From the NCBI GenBank assembly GCA_000341795.1, contig AODO01000034.1, positions 1-64,000 of the forward strand: 64,000 nt of DNA, written 5' to 3'. This DNA is from Rhodococcus triatomae BKS 15-14 (lineage in GTDB: Bacteria; Actinomycetota; Actinomycetes; Mycobacteriales; Mycobacteriaceae). The stretch's first letter is position 1; every line of letters begins with the position of its first letter. The notes under the pieces were generated by a model. That model was not told where the DNA came from and made no database searches. It saw only the letters and a program-made list of their open reading frames with translations. Shown one piece after another: positions 60,960 to 64,000 of this stretch. The translations under genes were made by a program, and so were the position numbers.

Positions 60960-61913
60960 TCACCCGGCATGCGTGACGGCGTGGGGAGGGGGACCGACTG
61001 CGGGTGGGTGGGAAGGAGCGCTGCGATCGGATGCACCGCCGGCGGCGTTCGGCCGGTTCGACGCGGTGATCCCGATGCTCGCGGCCACGACGAGGGCGAT
61101 CGCGGCCAGGCGGGTGACGCCGACGGGCTGGCCGAGCAGCAGCCCCCCGGCGATCAGCGCCATGACCGGTTCGAAGGCGAGCAGCACACCGAACACGTGA
61201 CGTGGCAGACGGCGCAGTGCCGACAGTTCCAGGGTGTACGGAATCACCGATGCCAGAACTGCCGTGAGGACCGCGATCGCGAGCAGATGCGGATCGGACA
61301 GCGCGACAGCGGCGCCGGACGCGCCCGCGGGAAGAACGCAGACCGCCGCGACGGCGAGCGCGACCGCGAGTCCGCCGCTGCCCTGCACGCTGTCCCCGAC
61401 CTTCGCCGTCGCGAGAATGTACAGCGCCCAGAACCCGGCGGCGACGAGGGCGAAGGCGACACCGGACGGATTCAGCGACGTCGCGGTGAACGCGTTCTCA
61501 AGACCGAGCAGCACCATGCCCCCCAGAGCCGTCGCGACGCACAGGAGGTCCCGGCGGCGCCGGGACAGGCAGGCGGCGAGCAGGAGCGGTCCGAGAAATT
61601 CGATCGCGACCGCGACCCCGAGGGGAATGCGGGCGATGGAGGCGTAGAAGAACCCGTTCATCCCGGCGAGCGCGACGCCGAGGACGAGGACGGACCGCCA
61701 CTGGTGCCGGGTCCATCGGTCTGCGCGAGGACGCACCGCGACGAGCAGGATCGCGGCCGCGATCGACAGTCGCAGGGCGGTGACGCCCCACGACCCCAGC
61801 ACGGGGAACAGCTCGGCGGCGGTCGCGGCGCCGAACTGCAGGGAGATGCACGACCCGACGACCAGCGAGACGGACGACGCGGTGCCCGCCGTCGTCGGGG
61901 TGGGTGAAGTCAT
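60960..61913 (-). CDS. EamA/RhtA-type exporter
   Basis: A 317-residue protein with ten hydrophobic segments in two EamA repeats. Marks include LGVALAGMNGFFYASIARIPLG and LLAFEPVMALIAGGLLLGQPVG. Its relatives export threonine, homoserine and other metabolites. It is divergent from a LysR gene with about 110 bases between, the classic exporter-regulator pair. Confidence 0.88.
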   Translation of the reverse strand: MTSPTPTTAGTASSVSLVVGSCISLQFGAATAAELFPVLGSWGVTALRLSIAAAILLVAVRPRADRWTRHQWRSVLVLGVALAGMNGFFYASIARIPLGVAVAIEFLGPLLLAACLSRRRRDLLCVATALGGMVLLGLENAFTATSLNPSGVAFALVAAGFWALYILATAKVGDSVQGSGGLAVALAVAAVCVLPAGASGAAVALSDPHLLAIAVLTAVLASVIPYTLELSALRRLPRHVFGVLLAFEPVMALIAGGLLLGQPVGVTRLAAIALVVAASIGITASNRPNAAGGASDRSAPSHPPAVGPPPHAVTHAG

Positions 61914-62026
61914 GACGTGAGGTGGGGGAGAGCGGTCACCTCTTCAGCATTCGCGTCCACGTATCATCAGTCCAGCGAATGTTTCTTCCTGATTCAGGTA
62001 ATTAGAACTAATCAATGGAGGCCTGC

Positions 62027-62965
62027 GTGCTGAACGTCATGCGGTTGCGCATGCTGTGTGAGCTCCACCGTCGCGGGACGCTGGCCGAGGTCGCGCACGC
62101 CCTCTCCTACACGCCGTCCGCGGTGTCGCAGCAGTTGTCGCTGCTCGAACGCGAGACCGGAGTGTCGCTGTTCGAGCGGGTGGGACGTGGCGTCCGCCTC
62201 ACCGACGACGCCGTCGGTCTGGTCGCGCACGCCGAGGCGGTCCTGGCTCGGCTCGAACAGGCCGAGTCGGAACTCGCCGCCGCGCAACCGGACGTGCGGG
62301 GCACGCTCCGCGTCGCGTCGTTCCAAACCGTCGTCGTCGAGCTGGTTCCGCCTGCACTCACCCTGCTCGCGGAGCGCCACCCTCGGTTGCAGGTGGAGAT
62401 CGGGCACCGCGAGGTCGGCCCCGCGTACGAGGGACTGTTGTCACACCGGTTCGACGTCATCCTCGGCGAGGAGTATCCGGGCCTCCCCGGCGAGATCAGG
62501 ACGGGAGTCGATCGGCAGGACCTGGTGCGCGACCGTCTGTGCCTCGCTGTTCCCGCAACGGGGCCGTGGTCGGCGTCGCCCGGCGTGCTGGCGGACCTGA
62601 CGGCCGCGCCGTGGGCGATGGATCCGCCGGCGACTCCGACGGGGGACTGGTCGCGGGCGGTGTGCCGCGCGGCGGGCTTCGAGCCGCGGGTCGCGTTCGA
62701 GAACGCCGACCCGCTCCTGCAGGCACACCTCGTCCGCTCCGGACACGCCGTCGCGTTCATTCCCGCGCTCATCGCCGGACGGCACGGCGAGGGGGTTCGG
62801 CTGATCGGCCTGCCCGGCGACCCGCATCGCACGCTGCACACTGCGGTCCGCGCGGGGCGAGCAGGTCACCCGGCGGTCCGTGCCTTCCGTGCGGCGCTGG
62901 CGGAGGTCGCGGGGGAACGGGTGGCGACGCCCCTCGCCGGGTGGTTGGCGGGACGTGACGCATGA
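62027..62965 (+). CDS. LysR-type regulator
   Basis: A 312-residue LTTR. The HTH is AEVAHALSYTPSAVSQQLSLLE, then the linker helix and a periplasmic-binding-like effector domain. GTG 62027 is preferred to ATG 62015 because GGAGG lies 5 bases before it. It probably activates the divergent EamA exporter in response to the exported metabolite. Confidence 0.88.
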   Translation: MLNVMRLRMLCELHRRGTLAEVAHALSYTPSAVSQQLSLLERETGVSLFERVGRGVRLTDDAVGLVAHAEAVLARLEQAESELAAAQPDVRGTLRVASFQTVVVELVPPALTLLAERHPRLQVEIGHREVGPAYEGLLSHRFDVILGEEYPGLPGEIRTGVDRQDLVRDRLCLAVPATGPWSASPGVLADLTAAPWAMDPPATPTGDWSRAVCRAAGFEPRVAFENADPLLQAHLVRSGHAVAFIPALIAGRHGEGVRLIGLPGDPHRTLHTAVRAGRAGHPAVRAFRAALAEVAGERVATPLAGWLAGRDA

Positions 62966-63155
62966 CGATCGGAGTGTCGGCAGGGAGACGGTCGTGTGAC
63001 GGTCCGGTTACGGATCCGAGGTCATGATTCGGCCGGGTTTCCCAGTGCCGCAGCCTGATTCGCGTTAACTCAGAGTTCACGTAGACCGGTTGCGTGCTGT
63101 GAGGCGACAGTCCACTCTCGGGTGACGACGATTCCCGACGTAAGACGGGCGTCAT

Positions 63156-63175
63156 TCCACCGCGATCGCGGTGGA
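63156..63175. promoter_or_regulatory. 20-bp perfect palindrome before amt
   Basis: TCCACCGCGATCGCGGTGGA is perfectly palindromic, 25 bases before the ammonium transporter start. It may be an operator or a 5' leader hairpin. It does not match a GlnR box that I can recognise. Confidence 0.6.
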
Positions 63176-63200
63176 CCCTCCTCACGAAAAGGTGGACCGC

Positions 63201-64000
63201 ATGGATCAGGCTCTTGCCGCGGCCAACACCGCCTGGATTCTTGCCGCGACCGGGCTGGTGGCACTGATGGTGCCGGGTCTGGCGCTCTTCTACGGCGGCA
63301 TGGTGAGCGTCCGGAACACGCTCAACATGATGATGATGACCTTCGGCGCCTTCGCGGTCGTCGGTGTCCTGTGGGTGCTGTTCGGCTACTCCACGGTCTT
63401 CGGCAACTCGCTCGGCGACGCCGGACTCCTCGGTGATCCGCTCGAGTACCTCGGCCTCGGTCAGCTCCTCGAGGCCCCGGCCGAACCCGGACTTCCGCCG
63501 GCCCTGTTCGCGGCATTCCAGATGCTGTTCGCCGGCATCACGGTCGCCCTCATCTCCGGCGCCGTCGCCGACCGCCTCAAGTTCGGTGCGTGGATGGTCT
63601 TCACCGCGATCTGGCTGACCCTCGTCTACTTCCCGGTTGCCCACTGGGTCTTCGCGTTCGACAGCTCCGACGGGTCCGTCATCGGCGGCTGGATCGCGAA
63701 CACCCTCGGCGCCGTCGACTTCGCAGGTGGAACCGCCGTCCACATCAACGCAGGCATCGCCGCCCTCGCTCTGATCCTGGTGCTCGGCAAGAGGCACAAC
63801 TTCACGAATCCACCTCGCCCGCACAGTCTTCCGTTGACCATGCTCGGCGCCGGCATCCTGCTCTTCGGCTGGCTCGGCTTCAACGGCGGCTCCGCTCTCG
63901 CCGCGAGCAACAGCGCGTCGGTCGTCGTCCTGAACACCCTTGCCGCGTCCTGCGCCGGCATCTGCGCCTGGCTCCTCGTCGAGCGGATCCGCACCGGTCA
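63201..64000 (+). CDS. amt: Ammonium transporter (partial, runs off the window)
   Basis: The first 267 codons of an Amt/Mep/Rh transporter. ATG 63201 has AAAGGTGG upstream. Visible are VPGLALFYGGMV (first helices), FLNTLMMMM-like helix, and the pore His in GGTAVHINAGIAAL. The protein transports ammonium across the cytoplasmic membrane. Only the 3' end is missing. Confidence 0.95.
   Translation, partial: MDQALAAANTAWILAATGLVALMVPGLALFYGGMVSVRNTLNMMMMTFGAFAVVGVLWVLFGYSTVFGNSLGDAGLLGDPLEYLGLGQLLEAPAEPGLPPALFAAFQMLFAGITVALISGAVADRLKFGAWMVFTAIWLTLVYFPVAHWVFAFDSSDGSVIGGWIANTLGAVDFAGGTAVHINAGIAALALILVLGKRHNFTNPPRPHSLPLTMLGAGILLFGWLGFNGGSALAASNSASVVVLNTLAASCAGICAWLLVERIRTG

Noticed and set aside
58719-61907. 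1062-aa ORF on the plus strand
   Set aside because: It runs antisense to the alkyl sulfatase, membrane and EamA genes, all of which show clear family motifs. No domain is visible in the long ORF.

Overview
The window is high-GC actinobacterial DNA. Its gene order (acs, Fic-like protein, HAD phosphatase, Ssd/Tad cluster, DUF1998 helicase, cspA, topA, holB, tRNA-Thr) follows the mycobacterial Rv3644c-Rv3667 neighbourhood in inverted orientation. The small leaderless genes, GTG starts and overall gene style point to Rhodococcus or a close mycolate-containing relative. The genus call is inference from gene content, not from a database search.

Layout. 0.2-2.3 kb: arginine/ornithine catabolism (dimethylargininase-type hydrolase and ornithine aminotransferase). 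2.4-7.3 kb: acetyl-CoA synthetase, a VOC protein, a degenerate Fic-like protein, a HAD phosphatase and two structured RNA loci, a probable Ms1-type RNA and a clear 6C RNA. 7.4-11.15 and 21.1-21.9 kb: a Tad/Flp-type secretion and pilus operon (ssd, tadA, tadB, tadC, DUF4244 pilin, tadE, tadG-like). 22.1-31.4 kb: a kinase/flippase fusion membrane protein, an MrfA-type helicase, cold-shock protein, a conserved hypothetical and topoisomerase I. 31.4-34.6 kb: an accessory block (AraC, VOC, TetR, P450). 34.6-38.9 kb: holB, tRNA-Thr, zinc-ribbon protein, lipoprotein, a cluster of DnaA boxes and an RDD/DUF2752 membrane group. 39-64 kb: regulators and transporters, an NRPS-like poly-amino-acid synthetase with an M1 peptidase, a two-component system with convergent genes, an IdeR-like regulator, an alkylsulfatase, an EamA exporter with its LysR regulator, and the start of an ammonium transporter.

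The most interesting object is a 9.96 kb integrated element (11144-21107) that splits the DUF4244 pilin gene of the Tad operon. It is bounded by an 8-bp duplication, CGGAGTAC, and carries a large serine integrase. It encodes a major capsid protein, a scaffold-like protein, a small-terminase-like protein and a head-tail connector, but no portal, large terminase, tail or lysis gene. That is the profile of a capsid-encoding phage satellite, reminiscent of the small phiRv1/phiRv2 elements of Mycobacterium tuberculosis. It also has five iteron-like repeats inside the gene of its winged-helix protein (as in lambda O), about ten consecutive stem-loops, four ~52-bp repeats with a fixed 34-bp internal spacing, and intrinsic terminators ahead of its gene modules. 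Excision would rebuild a 74-codon pilin gene exactly, so the element may act as a reversible switch of the Tad pilus.
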